Shown: positions 1 to 8,623, counted from the stretch's first letter. The stretch is DNA of 64,000 bases from a bacterium (GCA_029565675.1 JAKQNP010000008.1:1-64000); one strand, 5' to 3'. The notes: generated from the sequence alone by a model not told the origin. Made by a program: numbers and translations.

Positions 1-62
1 TGAAAATGTACATTGGCGGCATGGGTAAATAGATCAACATTGTGAATTTTATTGCTGCGCAT
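1..62 (-). CDS. 5' end of a divergently transcribed gene, truncated by the window edge
   Basis: An ATG at 62 on the minus strand opens a frame that stays open to the window edge, giving 20 codons that begin MRSNKIHNVDLFTHAANVHF. A good ribosome binding site (GGGAGAG, five bases before the ATG) supports a real start. The gene would be divergent from fusA, with about 100 bp of AT-rich sequence between them for both promoters. Too little is visible to name a product. The frame could still be accidental, but the Shine-Dalgarno spacing argues against that. Confidence 0.5.
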   Translation of the reverse strand, partial: MRSNKIHNVDLFTHAANVHF

Positions 63-160
63 CGAGGCTCTCCCTGATTGTTTGGATACGCAGCTAATAT
101 ACAAAATAGGCTCTATTAATGCAATTTTTCAGAAGTTTCTATTAATTAATTGAGAGTATT

Positions 161-2236
161 ATGGCGAATCAACAGGCACGAATGCGCAATATCGGAATCA
201 GCGCTCACATCGATTCCGGCAAAACCACCCTGACCGAGCGCATGTTGTTCTATACCAATCGCATCCACCAAATTCATGAAGTCCGCGGCAAAGACGGCGT
301 CGGTGCCACCATGGATTCGATGGAGTTGGAGCGTGAGAGAGGTATTACCATTCAATCGGCTGCAACTCATGTCGAGTGGAAAAAGCATTGGATCAATATC
401 ATCGATACACCTGGACATGTCGATTTCACCATCGAAGTCGAACGCGCCTTGCGCGTTCTTGACGGCGCCGTCCTGGTTCTGTGTGGGGTTGGCGGTGTGC
501 AATCCCAATCGATAACCGTCGATCGTCAGATGCGTCGCTATAAGGTGCCGCGCATCGCGTTTGTCAACAAACTCGATCGCATGGGTGCGGATCCTGAAAA
601 GGTAGCGCAACAAATGCGCGATAAACTGAACCTCAATGCCGTGCTCATGCAAATACCGCTCGGCCTGGAATCTGCCTTTTCCGGCATTATCGACTTGGTA
701 ACCATGCAGGCCATCTATTTCGACGGCGACCATGGTGAAAAACTTCGCGTGGAAGAAATACCCGCCGACAAGCTCGCAGAAGCGCGCAAAAAACGCGATT
801 TGTTGATCGACAGAGCTTCCCTGTTCAGCGATGAACTCGCCGAGGCCTACCTCGAAGACCGAGTGACCGAAGCCTTGATCCATGAAGCGGTGCGTCGCGG
901 TACTCTGTCGCTCGAGCTGACCCCGGTTTTCATCGGTTCAGCATTTAAAAACAGGGGAGTGCAGCCGCTTCTCGATGCGGTGATCCGCTACCTCCCCAAT
1001 CCAACGGATATCAGCAATTCAGCCCTGGACCTCGAAAACGCCGAACAAGAAATAGTCGTTCAAGGAGATCCCGACAAACCTACGATTCTTCTGGCCTTTA
1101 AGCTCGACGACAGCCGTTTCGGTCAGCTCACCTATGTTCGCATTTATCAGGGAAGGATCAAAAAGGGCGACGAGCTCCTCAATGTCCGTTCAGGTAAAAA
1201 GGTGCGTGTTGGCCGACTCATCCGCATGCATGCCGATGAAATGGTGGATATCGAAGATGCGATTGCTGGAGATATCGTCGCGCTCTTTGGCATCGAATGT
1301 GCCTCTGGCGACACTTTTACCAGTGGAGAACGGATATCGATGTCGTCGATGTTTGTGCCGACGCCGGTCATTTCCCTGTCCATCAAAGCAGAAGACAACA
1401 AATCGAACGAAAATATGGCCAAAGCGCTCAACCGTTTCGGCAAGGAAGATCCGACGTTCCAGTCCGGCATAGACCCCGAGACCAGTGAAACGATCATCCG
1501 GGGCATGGGTGAGCTGCATCTGGAAGTCTATGTTGAACGCATGCGGCGCGAGTACAACATCAATTTGACCACGGGAGCGCCACAGGTTGCCTATCGGGAG
1601 AGCATCAGCCAGAGCGTATCCTTCAACTATACGCATAAAAAACAAACCGGTGGCGCCGGCCAGTTCGCCCGTATTGCCGGGATCGTCACGCCCAAACCGG
1701 AAATCGATTTTGAATTTGTCGACGAAATTAAGGGCGGCGCGATCCCGACCGAATTTATCCCGTCGTGCAAGAAAGGTTTTGAACGAGCGCTGGAAAAAGG
1801 TCCGATCGTCGGTTTCCCGATTGTCGGAGTGCAGATCACCATCAACGACGGCCTGCACCATCCGGTCGATTCCTCTGATATGGCTTTTCAGACCGCCGCC
1901 TTTTCAGCTTTTCGCGAAGTCTATGGGCGCTGCAAGCCAATCATCCTGGAGCCGATCATGCGGGTGGCGGTCGAAGGACCCAGTGAATTTCAAGGCAATA
2001 TGATTGCCACCCTGAACCAGCGCCGCGGCGTAATCCTCAGCGCCACCGACGACAATGCCTTTACGGTTGTTGAGGCTGAAGTCCCGCTGAGCGAAATGTT
2101 CGGCTATTCAACCGTGATCCGCTCAGCCACACAGGGCAAAGCAGAATTCACCATGGAATTCGCTCGCTACAGCAAGGTGCCGGAAAGCATTGCGGAAAAA
2201 TTGAAAAAAGAGTATAGCGAAAATAACAAAAAGTAG
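161..2236 (+). CDS. fusA: Translation elongation factor G, mitochondrial/spdEFG1-like type
   Basis: EF-G is the ribosomal translocase GTPase. The 691-residue length is normal. The G1 motif AHIDSGKTT is at about residues 15-23, followed by the switch II motif DTPGHVDF and the NKLD guanine-specificity motif; domains II to V follow to the end. The P-loop reads HIDSGKTT rather than the common bacterial HIDAGKTT, and the stretches [19 protein letters not shown] and [13 protein letters not shown] match what I recall of mitochondrial EF-G1 and the bacterial spdEFG1 class. In that class translocation and ribosome recycling are divided between two EF-G paralogues, so a second EF-G is expected elsewhere (inference). 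A GAGAG sequence precedes the ATG. The gene stands alone, without rpsL, rpsG or tuf beside it. Fusidic-acid behaviour cannot be judged from sequence alone. Confidence 0.96.
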   Translation: MANQQARMRNIGISAHIDSGKTTLTERMLFYTNRIHQIHEVRGKDGVGATMDSMELERERGITIQSAATHVEWKKHWINIIDTPGHVDFTIEVERALRVLDGAVLVLCGVGGVQSQSITVDRQMRRYKVPRIAFVNKLDRMGADPEKVAQQMRDKLNLNAVLMQIPLGLESAFSGIIDLVTMQAIYFDGDHGEKLRVEEIPADKLAEARKKRDLLIDRASLFSDELAEAYLEDRVTEALIHEAVRRGTLSLELTPVFIGSAFKNRGVQPLLDAVIRYLPNPTDISNSALDLENAEQEIVVQGDPDKPTILLAFKLDDSRFGQLTYVRIYQGRIKKGDELLNVRSGKKVRVGRLIRMHADEMVDIEDAIAGDIVALFGIECASGDTFTSGERISMSSMFVPTPVISLSIKAEDNKSNENMAKALNRFGKEDPTFQSGIDPETSETIIRGMGELHLEVYVERMRREYNINLTTGAPQVAYRESISQSVSFNYTHKKQTGGAGQFARIAGIVTPKPEIDFEFVDEIKGGAIPTEFIPSCKKGFERALEKGPIVGFPIVGVQITINDGLHHPVDSSDMAFQTAAFSAFREVYGRCKPIILEPIMRVAVEGPSEFQGNMIATLNQRRGVILSATDDNAFTVVEAEVPLSEMFGYSTVIRSATQGKAEFTMEFARYSKVPESIAEKLKKEYSENNKK

Positions 2237-2359
2237 TCCGATTCTTTTTGCGTTTGACACGGTAAACTCTTATTTTGCAACAGCCGTCAAGACGAAATCA
2301 CAGATTTATTCTTTCTCATTCCCACCTGGGGAGAGATTATCAATCAGTCGAGGATTTTT

Positions 2360-3070
2360 ATGTTGACCAAAGATATGTTCAACAAAAGCCCCATCCGTGT
2401 TTTGGATAAAACCATCAACGGCGGTTTGGGAAAAGGAAACCTGGGGGTCTTTGCCGCCCGCAAGGGCGTCGGCAAAACGGCGACGCTGGTTCATCTGGCA
2501 ATCGATCGAATATTGGGCGGTGAAAATATCCTGCACATCTCTTTCGCCGATGATCCGCGCCATATCGAGAACTGGTATTTACAGGTATTCAATGAGCTGG
2601 CCGGCCTCTACCACCTCGAGAACAAACTCGAAAATTATAACTCTTTGCGCAAAAACCGGCTGATTCTCCATCTCAAAAAAAGTGCGCTGCAGTTCACCGC
2701 AATCAGAAGCAGCATCGAACAGCTGATCACGCACGCCGACTTTATCCCCAATGTCATCATCACCGACGGCTATCCCTTTGCCGATGCTTCAACCACTGAG
2801 TTGCAGGAATGGAAAAATCTGGCGCAACAGAGACAGGTCGAAATCTGGTTTTCCGCAACCCTGCATCGAGACAATATGGCGTTTGATGAACACGGCATAC
2901 CGTTTCCGGTCAATCGTTTCAAGGATCTCTTCTCGGTGATTATCATGATGCAGCCGGCACCCGAACATATCGACTTCAAATTGCTCAAAGTGCACGACAG
3001 CAAAGATCTCGACAAACTGCGCCTGAAGCTTGATCCCAAAACACTCCTGGTTTCCAATTATCGCGCCTGA
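2360..3070 (+). CDS. RecA/DnaB-superfamily P-loop ATPase of unknown function
   Basis: The 236-residue protein has a Walker A motif ARKGVGKTA near residue 38 and a hydrophobic Walker B-like strand VIITDG near residue 135. It is followed by a strand ending in SATLHR, as in RecA, KaiC and DnaB-type folds. No helicase N-terminal domain, signal peptide or membrane segment is seen, so it is probably a cytoplasmic single-domain ATPase. GAGGA five bases before the ATG supports the start. It lies 123 bp downstream of fusA; a perfect TTGACA at 2254 could be a -35 box for it, but I see no convincing -10. The strong terminator at 3100-3132 ends its transcript. I do not recognise a specific family and propose no substrate. 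Confidence 0.75.
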   Translation: MLTKDMFNKSPIRVLDKTINGGLGKGNLGVFAARKGVGKTATLVHLAIDRILGGENILHISFADDPRHIENWYLQVFNELAGLYHLENKLENYNSLRKNRLILHLKKSALQFTAIRSSIEQLITHADFIPNVIITDGYPFADASTTELQEWKNLAQQRQVEIWFSATLHRDNMAFDEHGIPFPVNRFKDLFSVIIMMQPAPEHIDFKLLKVHDSKDLDKLRLKLDPKTLLVSNYRA

Positions 3071-3099
3071 TAGATCGTCCACCAAGAGATATAAAATGC

Positions 3100-3132
3100 A
3101 AAAAAAGGCCGCCTTTGAGGCGGCCTTTTTTT
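3100..3132. terminator. Bidirectional intrinsic terminator
   Basis: The seven-base arms GGCCGCC and GGCGGCC (3107-3113 and 3119-3125) enclose the loop TTTGA. They are flanked by an A tract on the left and a T tract on the right, so the hairpin works in both directions. It closes the ATPase gene on the plus strand and tRNA-Arg on the minus strand. Confidence 0.92.
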
Positions 3133-3143
3133 GCCATCATCAG

Positions 3144-3217
3144 CGCGTCCGAAGGGATTCGAACCCCCAACCTTCTGATCCGAAGTCAGAAGCTCTATCC
3201 AGTTGAGCTACGGACGC
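3144..3217 (-). tRNA. tRNA-Arg, anticodon TCG
   Basis: The minus strand folds as a 74-nt cloverleaf. The acceptor stem is GCGTCCG with CGGACGC, the D-arm contains TAGCTCAACTGGATAGA, the T-loop contains GTTCGAATC, and the anticodon loop CTTCGGA gives TCG. The sequence resembles other bacterial tRNA-Arg genes. The discriminator base is G. CCA is not encoded, so a CCA-adding enzyme is needed. A promoter-like element lies just upstream and a strong terminator just downstream, making a self-contained unit. Confidence 0.95.
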
Positions 3218-3231
3218 ATATGATCGATCAA

Positions 3232-3260
3232 TTTATCACTTTTTTCCTTTTTACCAACAA
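3232..3260 (-). promoter_or_regulatory. Putative promoter of tRNA-Arg
   Basis: On the minus strand TTGTTG (3255-3260) and GATAAA (3232-3237) are separated by 17 bp. The likely start point falls a few bases before the tRNA 5' end. The boxes are imperfect but the spacing and position suit a tRNA promoter. Confidence 0.5.
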
Positions 3261-3310
3261 AAAAATGCTACTATTCCTTTTAAACAGCCCTTTGTTGCAC
3301 AGTACAAAAA

Positions 3311-3377
3311 ATGGCAAAGCGGCTTGCTATGAATGCGTAGGGGGGTTGCATTCATTAACAATCTACCGCCTTGCCAT
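3311..3377. repeat. Two-tier inverted repeat (nested hairpin)
   Basis: Outer arms ATGGCAAAGCGG (3311-3322) and CCGCCTTGCCAT (3366-3377) pair over 12 bp with one mismatch. Inside them ATGAATGC (3329-3336) and GCATTCAT (3348-3355) pair perfectly around an 11-nt G-rich loop. No T tract follows on either side, so it is not a typical terminator. It lies between the tRNA-Arg promoter and the 3' end of the minus-strand gene at 3412. The rest of the 3218-3411 gap holds nothing I can name. Confidence 0.7.
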
Positions 3378-3411
3378 GTCTAAATTATACGAACAACAAC
3401 TCTGTTTTGTT

Positions 3412-4572
3412 TCATGGTTTTTGGGGTTCTTGCTCGACCTGCAGCGCGATCACGCCATCACCCGGATCGTATGCTCTCTGCCGGGGTTGCGGCTGAACGG
3501 TGATTCCGACTTTTACCGTCGCCATCGAGGTTAACGCCCGGCCAGGCGCGATTTCCATCTCATCGATATAGCGGTATTCATAAGACACTCGAATTGCCAG
3601 CGGACCAGCAATTTTTCGTTCGATTCCCACCTCCAAAAGCGCAGACGGTTTTTGCACAGTTTTTCGCACCGGCGCCTCAGATAGGTTGTCGATATCCGCG
3701 CGCAGGACCCCCAGACCCAGTGAAAAAAAGGCGTAATTTTTCCCCACCAACCGGGGAGCAAATTCAATTCGTGCATCCGCAGCCAGCAAATTGGCCTTGG
3801 GATCAATGTAGAGCTCTTGCGGAGTCAGTTGGACCGCAGTAAGAGTCATCAACAATCGCATATTGGAAAAAACCGTGGTCCCCAACCACACCTGACTCGC
3901 CGTTCCCGTCCGGGAGTGATCGTAAGCTTGGCCGGGCAGGCCAACACCCAGGTTCATGCCCATTTGCCAACGACTGTTGATGTGGTGTGGCAGGATATTG
4001 GACTGGGGGGAAGAAGGCAATCCTGGTCGTGCAAAGCTGTTCGCTTGTTCTCGCTTCACGCTCAATCCAACTTGGTGGGCTGACAACAGAGCGCGCATTT
4101 CAGATCCAACTTGCTTTCTGGCTTGGCGAATATCCCAATCCCGGCGCTTGTCTTGTGTTGATGGACTGTTGCCGCCCCCGGTTGATCGTACAGTTGAATC
4201 CGGTGACATCGACAACGTGGTGGACTCTGCTCTCTCTTCTTTGCCACGCGCTGATCCGGCAGGGCCGGTCACCTGCAAAGCCTGCACTGCGGCCACCTGA
4301 TTCAGAGTCGACGAGGCTTTCTGCGCTGTGGCAGCATCTGAATTGGCTGGCAAATCCAGGCTGTCAATCGATTGGCCAAACATTGGCCAGATCGGGGTAA
4401 AAAATTGCCCTTCGAGTTCAATCGATTGGCCAGCCCCTGCCTCTCCACCAACCTGTGAGCCGCTCGACACCTCTACGGGTGGCATTTTCGGTTGCACTTC
4501 GATCAAGCACAAAGCAACCAGAACCACAACAAAGATCCAGACAACACCCCCCCGAACCGATCCCACGCGCAT
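3412..4572 (-). CDS. Predicted envelope protein with a possible outer-membrane barrel domain
   Basis: The 386-residue protein begins with a short basic segment and one hydrophobic helix (WIFVVVLVALCLIEV, residues about 12-26), either an uncleaved anchor or a signal. A low-complexity, Ser/Gln-rich linker reaches about residue 195. The last 190 residues alternate aromatic and small residues in short strands (for example NYAFFSLGLGVL and LAIRVSYEYRY) as small outer-membrane barrels do. GAGGG upstream of the ATG supports the start. Two copies of GQSI in the linker come from a short DNA direct repeat (CAATCGATTGGCCA). It is transcribed alone. The family is not recognised; the barrel call is inference. 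Confidence 0.6.
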   Translation of the reverse strand: MRVGSVRGGVVWIFVVVLVALCLIEVQPKMPPVEVSSGSQVGGEAGAGQSIELEGQFFTPIWPMFGQSIDSLDLPANSDAATAQKASSTLNQVAAVQALQVTGPAGSARGKEERAESTTLSMSPDSTVRSTGGGNSPSTQDKRRDWDIRQARKQVGSEMRALLSAHQVGLSVKREQANSFARPGLPSSPQSNILPHHINSRWQMGMNLGVGLPGQAYDHSRTGTASQVWLGTTVFSNMRLLMTLTAVQLTPQELYIDPKANLLAADARIEFAPRLVGKNYAFFSLGLGVLRADIDNLSEAPVRKTVQKPSALLEVGIERKIAGPLAIRVSYEYRYIDEMEIAPGRALTSMATVKVGITVQPQPRQRAYDPGDGVIALQVEQEPQKP

Positions 4573-4730
4573 CGCTCAACCCTCGAAATTGTCCCTTTTG
4601 TGTCCCGACGGATTACCGAAAGGACATCATCGTCACAAGATTGACAGATTAATGTTGGCTAATTTCTTGTTTTTTAATTGTACCGATCAACTGCTGATTT
4701 AATCCATGCAATAACTATGCCGCCACTGAA

Positions 4731-4763
4731 ACCCAGATTCGGTGCTGCGCACCGAATCTGGGT
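4731..4763. repeat. Palindromic intergenic hairpin, copy 1
   Basis: The 15-bp arms ACCCAGATTCGGTGC and GCACCGAATCTGGGT are perfectly complementary around the 3-nt loop TGC. The core GATTCGGTGC/GCACCGAATC recurs at 38645-38669 and, diverged, at 40657-40673. It sits between the glnS terminator and the promoter side of the envelope gene at 3412-4572. The remainder of the 4573-4866 gap is AT-rich and shows no gene. Confidence 0.85.
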
Positions 4764-4771
4764 GAAAGAAT

Positions 4772-4804
4772 AAAAAAAAGGGCGGGTTGCTCGGCAACCC
4801 GCCC
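4772..4804 (-). terminator. Intrinsic terminator of glnS
   Basis: On the minus strand an 11-bp perfect GC-rich stem (GGGCGGGTTGC with GCAACCCGCCC, 3-nt loop) is followed directly by a run of eight T. It lies about 60 bp after the glnS stop. Confidence 0.92.
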
Positions 4805-4866
4805 TGGTGTATTCTCAGATGATGACATTGGACGATCGCGCAGACTCCGCAATCGAGGCCAATCTC

Positions 4867-6561
4867 CTAAGATTCAGTATTTTGTTTTTCGATTTTGGCC
4901 CAGGTGTCTTTTAAGGAAACAGAACGATTGAACACCAATGCGCCTTTTTTGCTCGATGGATCGACATTGAAGTAACCCTGTCTCTCGAACTGAAAGTGTT
5001 CGTAAGGAGAAACGTCGGCCAGTTGCGGCTCCACATAGCAGTCAGACAGCACCTGTAGCGATTGCGGGTTTAGGTAATCGCGAAAATCTTTGCCCTCGGG
5101 TATTTCAGCCAAATCGGGCAGCGTAAAAAGATGGTCATAAAGACGCACTTGCGCCGGCACCGAATGATCAGCCGACACCCAATGCAAAGTCCCTCTGACT
5201 TTGCGGCCGTCCGGCGCATCGCCGCCGCGAGTTGCCGGGTCATAGGTGCAGTGCAATTCGGTGATTTCGCCGCTCTTTTTGTCCTTGATCACATCAACAC
5301 AGCGGATAAAATAGGCGTACCGCAGTCGCACCTCTTGGCCTGGTGCCAGCCGAAAGAACTTTTTCGGTGGATCTTCGCGAAAGTCTTCCTGTTCGATATA
5401 GAGAACCCGCGAAAAGGGGACATTGCGCGTTCCCATGGAAGGATCTTCAGGATTGTTGATGGCAGGCAACTCTTCGGTCTGACCCTCGGGGTAATTGTGC
5501 AGAACCACGCGCAGGGGGCGCAAGACCGCCATCCGGCGCGGGGCGACCTTGTTCAAATCTTCGCGCAAACAATATTCGAGCAATTGTACATCGACCATGC
5601 TGTCGCGTTTGGCAACACCGATACGTTCGGAAAAATCGCGGATCGCTTTGGGCGTGTACCCCCGGCGCCGCATTCCCGACAGCGTCGGCATGCGCGGATC
5701 GTCCCAACCTGAGACGAGTTTTTCCTGCACCAGGGCCAACAACCGCCGTTTGCTCATCATGGTATAGGTCAGATTCAATCGCGCAAATTCGATCTGCTGT
5801 GGATGGCAAGGCACCGGCAATTGATCCAGCACCCAATCATAGAGCGGCCGATGATCTTCAAACTCAAGTGTGCAGATCGAATGGGTAATTTCTTCCAGGG
5901 CATCGGAAATGCAATGGGTAAAATCGTAAGTGGGGTAAATGCACCATTTGGCACCCGTGCGATGATGTTTGGCGTGCAGGATGCGGTAGATCACCGGATC
6001 GCGCATATTGAGGTTGGGAGAAGCCATATCGATACGGGCGCGCAGGGTTCGCGTTCCGTTGGGAAATTCCCCGGCGCGCATTCTGGCGAAAAGATCGAGA
6101 TTTTCTTCGACAGAACGATCGCGAAAAGGGCTGTTCTTTCCCGGCCCGGTTAAAGTGCCACGATATTCGCGGATTTCATCCGGACTGAGGTCACAGACAT
6201 AGGCTTTTTCCGTCTTGATGAGATGGACGGCGTAATCGTATAACTGATCAAAATAGTCAGATGCATAATAGAGATGCCGACCCCAATCAAAACCCAACCA
6301 GCGCACATCTTCCATAATCGACTGCACATATTCGTCTTCTTCTTTGGTTGGGTTGGTATCGTCGAACCGCAAATGGCAACGGCCGTTGAACTCTGCAGCC
6401 ATGCCGAAATTCAGGCATATCGACTTGGCATGGCCGATATGGAGATAACCATTGGGTTCAGGTGGAAATCGCGTGATCACCCGCTCGGTTTTTTTTGTGC
6501 GCAAGTCTTCTTCAATAATGGTGCGGATAAAATTGGGCACCTTGTTGTTCGTCTCTTCCAT
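4867..6561 (-). CDS. glnS: Glutaminyl-tRNA synthetase
   Basis: This class I synthetase charges tRNA-Gln with glutamine, so Gln-tRNA need not come from transamidation. The protein is 564 residues from the ATG at 6561. It carries the HIGH-type motif [17 protein letters not shown] near residue 40 and the KMSKS-type motif MMSKRRL, followed by the anticodon-binding beta-barrels with the usual late-domain sequence. The frame opens upstream at a GTG (6576), but AGAGG six bases before the ATG at 6561 and alignment of PNFIR to the family start favour the ATG. It follows its cognate tRNA-Gln(CTG), separated by a terminator-like hairpin. No clear promoter lies in the 66 bp between hairpin and ATG, so read-through from gltX and the tRNA may supply part of its expression. 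Confidence 0.96.
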   Translation of the reverse strand: MEETNNKVPNFIRTIIEEDLRTKKTERVITRFPPEPNGYLHIGHAKSICLNFGMAAEFNGRCHLRFDDTNPTKEEDEYVQSIMEDVRWLGFDWGRHLYYASDYFDQLYDYAVHLIKTEKAYVCDLSPDEIREYRGTLTGPGKNSPFRDRSVEENLDLFARMRAGEFPNGTRTLRARIDMASPNLNMRDPVIYRILHAKHHRTGAKWCIYPTYDFTHCISDALEEITHSICTLEFEDHRPLYDWVLDQLPVPCHPQQIEFARLNLTYTMMSKRRLLALVQEKLVSGWDDPRMPTLSGMRRRGYTPKAIRDFSERIGVAKRDSMVDVQLLEYCLREDLNKVAPRRMAVLRPLRVVLHNYPEGQTEELPAINNPEDPSMGTRNVPFSRVLYIEQEDFREDPPKKFFRLAPGQEVRLRYAYFIRCVDVIKDKKSGEITELHCTYDPATRGGDAPDGRKVRGTLHWVSADHSVPAQVRLYDHLFTLPDLAEIPEGKDFRDYLNPQSLQVLSDCYVEPQLADVSPYEHFQFERQGYFNVDPSSKKGALVFNRSVSLKDTWAKIEKQNTES

Positions 6562-6626
6562 AATCAACCTCTGCACCTCTTATTCAACATCCGCCTTTTG
6601 GCTTGTTGAGTGATTCATTCTCTGGT

Positions 6627-6665
6627 TAAAAACAAAACGGCCATCATTGCATATGACGACCGTTT
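6627..6665 (-). terminator. Terminator or attenuator between tRNA-Gln and glnS
   Basis: Minus-strand arms AAACGG and CCGTTT close a hairpin whose inner stem is CGTCAT with ATGATG (one G-T pair), followed by TTGTTTTT. It starts seven bases after the tRNA-Gln 3' end, so it should release most tRNA transcripts; glnS lies directly downstream. Confidence 0.8.
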
Positions 6666-6671
6666 CTTGTG

Positions 6672-6742
6672 CTGGGGAGCAGGGATTCGAACCCCGGTTC
6701 CATGATCCAGAGTCATGTGTCCTGCCACTGGACGACTCCCCA
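6672..6742 (-). tRNA. tRNA-Gln, anticodon CTG
   Basis: The 71-nt cloverleaf on the minus strand has acceptor stem TGGGGAG with CTCCCCA, anticodon stem CATGA/TCATG with loop CTCTGGA (anticodon CTG), and T-loop GTTCGAATC. The weak U-A first pair is a known bacterial tRNA-Gln identity feature. CCA is not encoded. Only four bases separate its 5' end from the gltX stop codon, so it is almost certainly cut by RNase P out of the gltX message. Confidence 0.95.
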
Positions 6743-6746
6743 CTAT

Positions 6747-8267
6747 TTATTGCTGTTGAAGCGCCGGAATGACCTCCACCGCTTTCGCAATCCTTTTCAC
6801 CACAGTATCCTTGCCGAGCAATTCGAGCAATTCAAAAAGCCCCGGCCCGACGCTGAAACCGCTTACCGCCAAACGGATTGGATGGATGATCTGGCCGCCG
6901 CCGACTTGATGGCGCTCGGCAACACGGCGAAGCACCTCCTCGATCTCGGCCGCAAAAAATCTATCTAATTTATCAATTTCTCTGACAAATTCAAGCACTA
7001 AATTTGTGGTTTGCGCCTTCCAGTATTTTTTAAGAGCTTTATCGTCGTACTCAGTCGGATCCTCGAAGAAATAGGTGCCATAGGTAAAAAAATCATGCAA
7101 AAACCCAAGCCTGGCTTGCAGCAGCTCGATAACCGCCAGGCAGTAGGAATCCGGTTTGCGGTTCCAACCCCGCTCCTCCAACCCCGGCCGCAGCCGATTC
7201 AACAGGACATCTGCAGGCTGTTTCTTGAGTTGCTCCTTGTTCAGCCAGCGCAGTTTCTGCAGATCGAAAATCGCTGCAGATTTGTTGACCCGCTCCAGGC
7301 TATAATTGCTGATCAGTTCGGCCAGTGAAAAAACCTGCTGATCATCGCCTTCGCCCGGATTCCAGCCGAGCAGCGCAATGGCGTTCAAAATTGCATCGCA
7401 TTCAAAGCCGGCGCGGATATAGGATTCCACATCCGGATCGACTTTGCCTGCCGGCAACTCGCTTAGATTGGTGATGTCGCGCTTGCTCATCTTGCTGCCA
7501 TCCGGATTGAAAATCAACGGTAAATGCGCCATTTTGGGCGGGGTCCAGCCAAAACATTCGTATAAAAACAAATGCTTGGGAACACTGCTCAACCACTCTT
7601 CCCCGCGGATGACATGCGAAATTTGCATCAGATGATCATCGACCACATTGGCCAAATGATACGTTGGATAGCCATCGGATTTGAGCAGAATTTGATCGTC
7701 GATCTCCCGGCTGTCAAAATTTACCTGGCCGCGCACCAGATCGTCGACGTTAAAGACCCGTTCTGCAGGCATCTTGAGCCGTACGACATGGGGTTCGCCG
7801 GCAGCGAGCAGTTGTTCGACCTCCGCAGCGGACATCGCCAAACTGTTGCGCATCGATTGGCGGATTTGATGGTTGTAGCGGGTCGAGATCCGGCTTACCG
7901 CCAGTTTTCCGTTGCGCATCTCTTCCAATTCAGCCGGCGAATCAAAAGCCAGATAGGCGTGTCCCTGTTCGATCAGCTGCTGTGCAAAGCGCTGATAGAT
8001 CTCGGTGCGTTCCGATTGAAAATAAGGGCCGAATGGTCCGCCTTGCTGCGGACCTTCATCCGGCATCAAACCCGCCCAATCGAGCACACGGATCATATTT
8101 TCCGTCGCGCCCTCAACAAATCGCGTCCGGTCGGTATCCTCAATGCGCAGGATAAAAGTTCCCTGGTGTTGGCGGGCAAACAAAAAATTGTACAACGCCG
8201 TGCGCAACGAACCAATATGCACAAAGCCGGTTGGACTGGGCGCAAAACGCACACGAACAGCAACCAC
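6747..8267 (-). CDS. gltX: Glutamyl-tRNA synthetase
   Basis: This class I synthetase charges tRNA-Glu. It has the HIGH-type motif RFAPSPTGFVHIGSLRTA at the N-terminus and the KMSKS-type motif GSKMSKRD near the middle, followed by the alpha-helical anticodon-binding domain. The open frame runs up to 8303, but that start would lie inside the terminator hairpin at 8292-8339. The GTG at 8267, with GAGG eight bases before it and the family motif five codons later, is the start I choose (506 residues). Only 24 bp separate terminator and GTG, so no independent promoter fits and expression must come from read-through of the tRNA-Ser unit. GlnS is also present, so this enzyme is probably discriminating (inference). 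Confidence 0.96.
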   Translation of the reverse strand: MVAVRVRFAPSPTGFVHIGSLRTALYNFLFARQHQGTFILRIEDTDRTRFVEGATENMIRVLDWAGLMPDEGPQQGGPFGPYFQSERTEIYQRFAQQLIEQGHAYLAFDSPAELEEMRNGKLAVSRISTRYNHQIRQSMRNSLAMSAAEVEQLLAAGEPHVVRLKMPAERVFNVDDLVRGQVNFDSREIDDQILLKSDGYPTYHLANVVDDHLMQISHVIRGEEWLSSVPKHLFLYECFGWTPPKMAHLPLIFNPDGSKMSKRDITNLSELPAGKVDPDVESYIRAGFECDAILNAIALLGWNPGEGDDQQVFSLAELISNYSLERVNKSAAIFDLQKLRWLNKEQLKKQPADVLLNRLRPGLEERGWNRKPDSYCLAVIELLQARLGFLHDFFTYGTYFFEDPTEYDDKALKKYWKAQTTNLVLEFVREIDKLDRFFAAEIEEVLRRVAERHQVGGGQIIHPIRLAVSGFSVGPGLFELLELLGKDTVVKRIAKAVEVIPALQQQ

Positions 8268-8291
8268 GTGAGAATCCTCTTGTTGGCAATG

Positions 8292-8339
8292 AAAAAGGCG
8301 CACACCATTGCAAATTGTTCTGCAGAAATGGGTGCGCCT
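8292..8339 (-). terminator. Terminator between the tRNA-Ser pair and gltX
   Basis: On the minus strand AGGCGCAC and GTGCGCCT pair, extended by CCATT with AATGG past a single bulged T, around a 17-nt loop. Five T follow. It ends just before the gltX ribosome binding site, so it doubles as a possible attenuator for gltX. Confidence 0.85.
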
Positions 8340-8344
8340 GCAAG

Positions 8345-8433
8345 CGGAGAGGGCGGGATTCGAACCCGCGGTAGGGAAAATCCCCTACAACGGCTTAGCA
8401 GGCCGCCCCGTTCAGCCGCTCCGGCACCTCTCC
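8345..8433 (-). tRNA. tRNA-Ser, anticodon GCT
   Basis: An 89-nt class II tRNA on the minus strand: acceptor stem GGAGAGG with CCTCTCC, anticodon loop CTGCTAA (GCT, reading AGC and AGU), a long variable arm with stem GTAGGG/CCCTAC, and T-loop GTTCGAATC. CCA is not encoded. It is the second gene of a tandem serine pair. Confidence 0.95.
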
Positions 8434-8459
8434 TTTGTTGCTTTGGGCTCTTTGAGCCG

Positions 8460-8543
8460 CGGAGGGCGGGGGACTCGAACCCCCATGGGCTTGCGCCCGG
8501 CGGTTTTCAAGACCGCTGCCTTACCGATTAGGTCTAGCCCTCC
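8460..8543 (-). tRNA. tRNA-Ser, anticodon TGA
   Basis: An 84-nt class II tRNA: acceptor stem GGAGGGC with GCCCTCC, anticodon stem GCGGT/ACCGC with loop CTTGAAA (TGA, reading UCA), variable arm GGGC/GCCC, and T-loop GTTCGAGTC. CCA is not encoded. It is first in the unit and begins about two bases after the predicted start point of the promoter at 8552-8580. Confidence 0.95.
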
Positions 8544-8551
8544 AATTCATA

Positions 8552-8580
8552 AATGTACGAAGTTAAACATCTTTAGTCAA
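8552..8580 (-). promoter_or_regulatory. Sigma-70-type promoter of the tRNA-Ser pair (and gltX)
   Basis: Minus-strand TTGACT (8575-8580), a 17-bp spacer and TACATT (8552-8557). The start point is expected near 8545, just before the tRNA-Ser(TGA) gene. It is the only clear promoter seen upstream of gltX. Confidence 0.8.
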
Positions 8581-8623
8581 CTCTTTTTTCCCGCTCCCCC
8601 CAATATCGATCCAAGCGCCTGTT

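Noticed and set aside
6562-6671. T-box riboswitch ahead of glnS
   Set aside because: No T-box sequence or long specifier stem is present; only a simple terminator hairpin follows the tRNA.
8268-8303. Upstream ATG start for gltX
   Set aside because: It would lie within the terminator hairpin at 8292-8339 and adds 12 residues not found in the family; the GTG at 8267 has a better ribosome site.
7572-8531. 319-codon plus-strand frame opposite gltX and the tRNA-Ser genes
   Set aside because: It runs through two tRNA genes and a terminator and is antisense to gltX.
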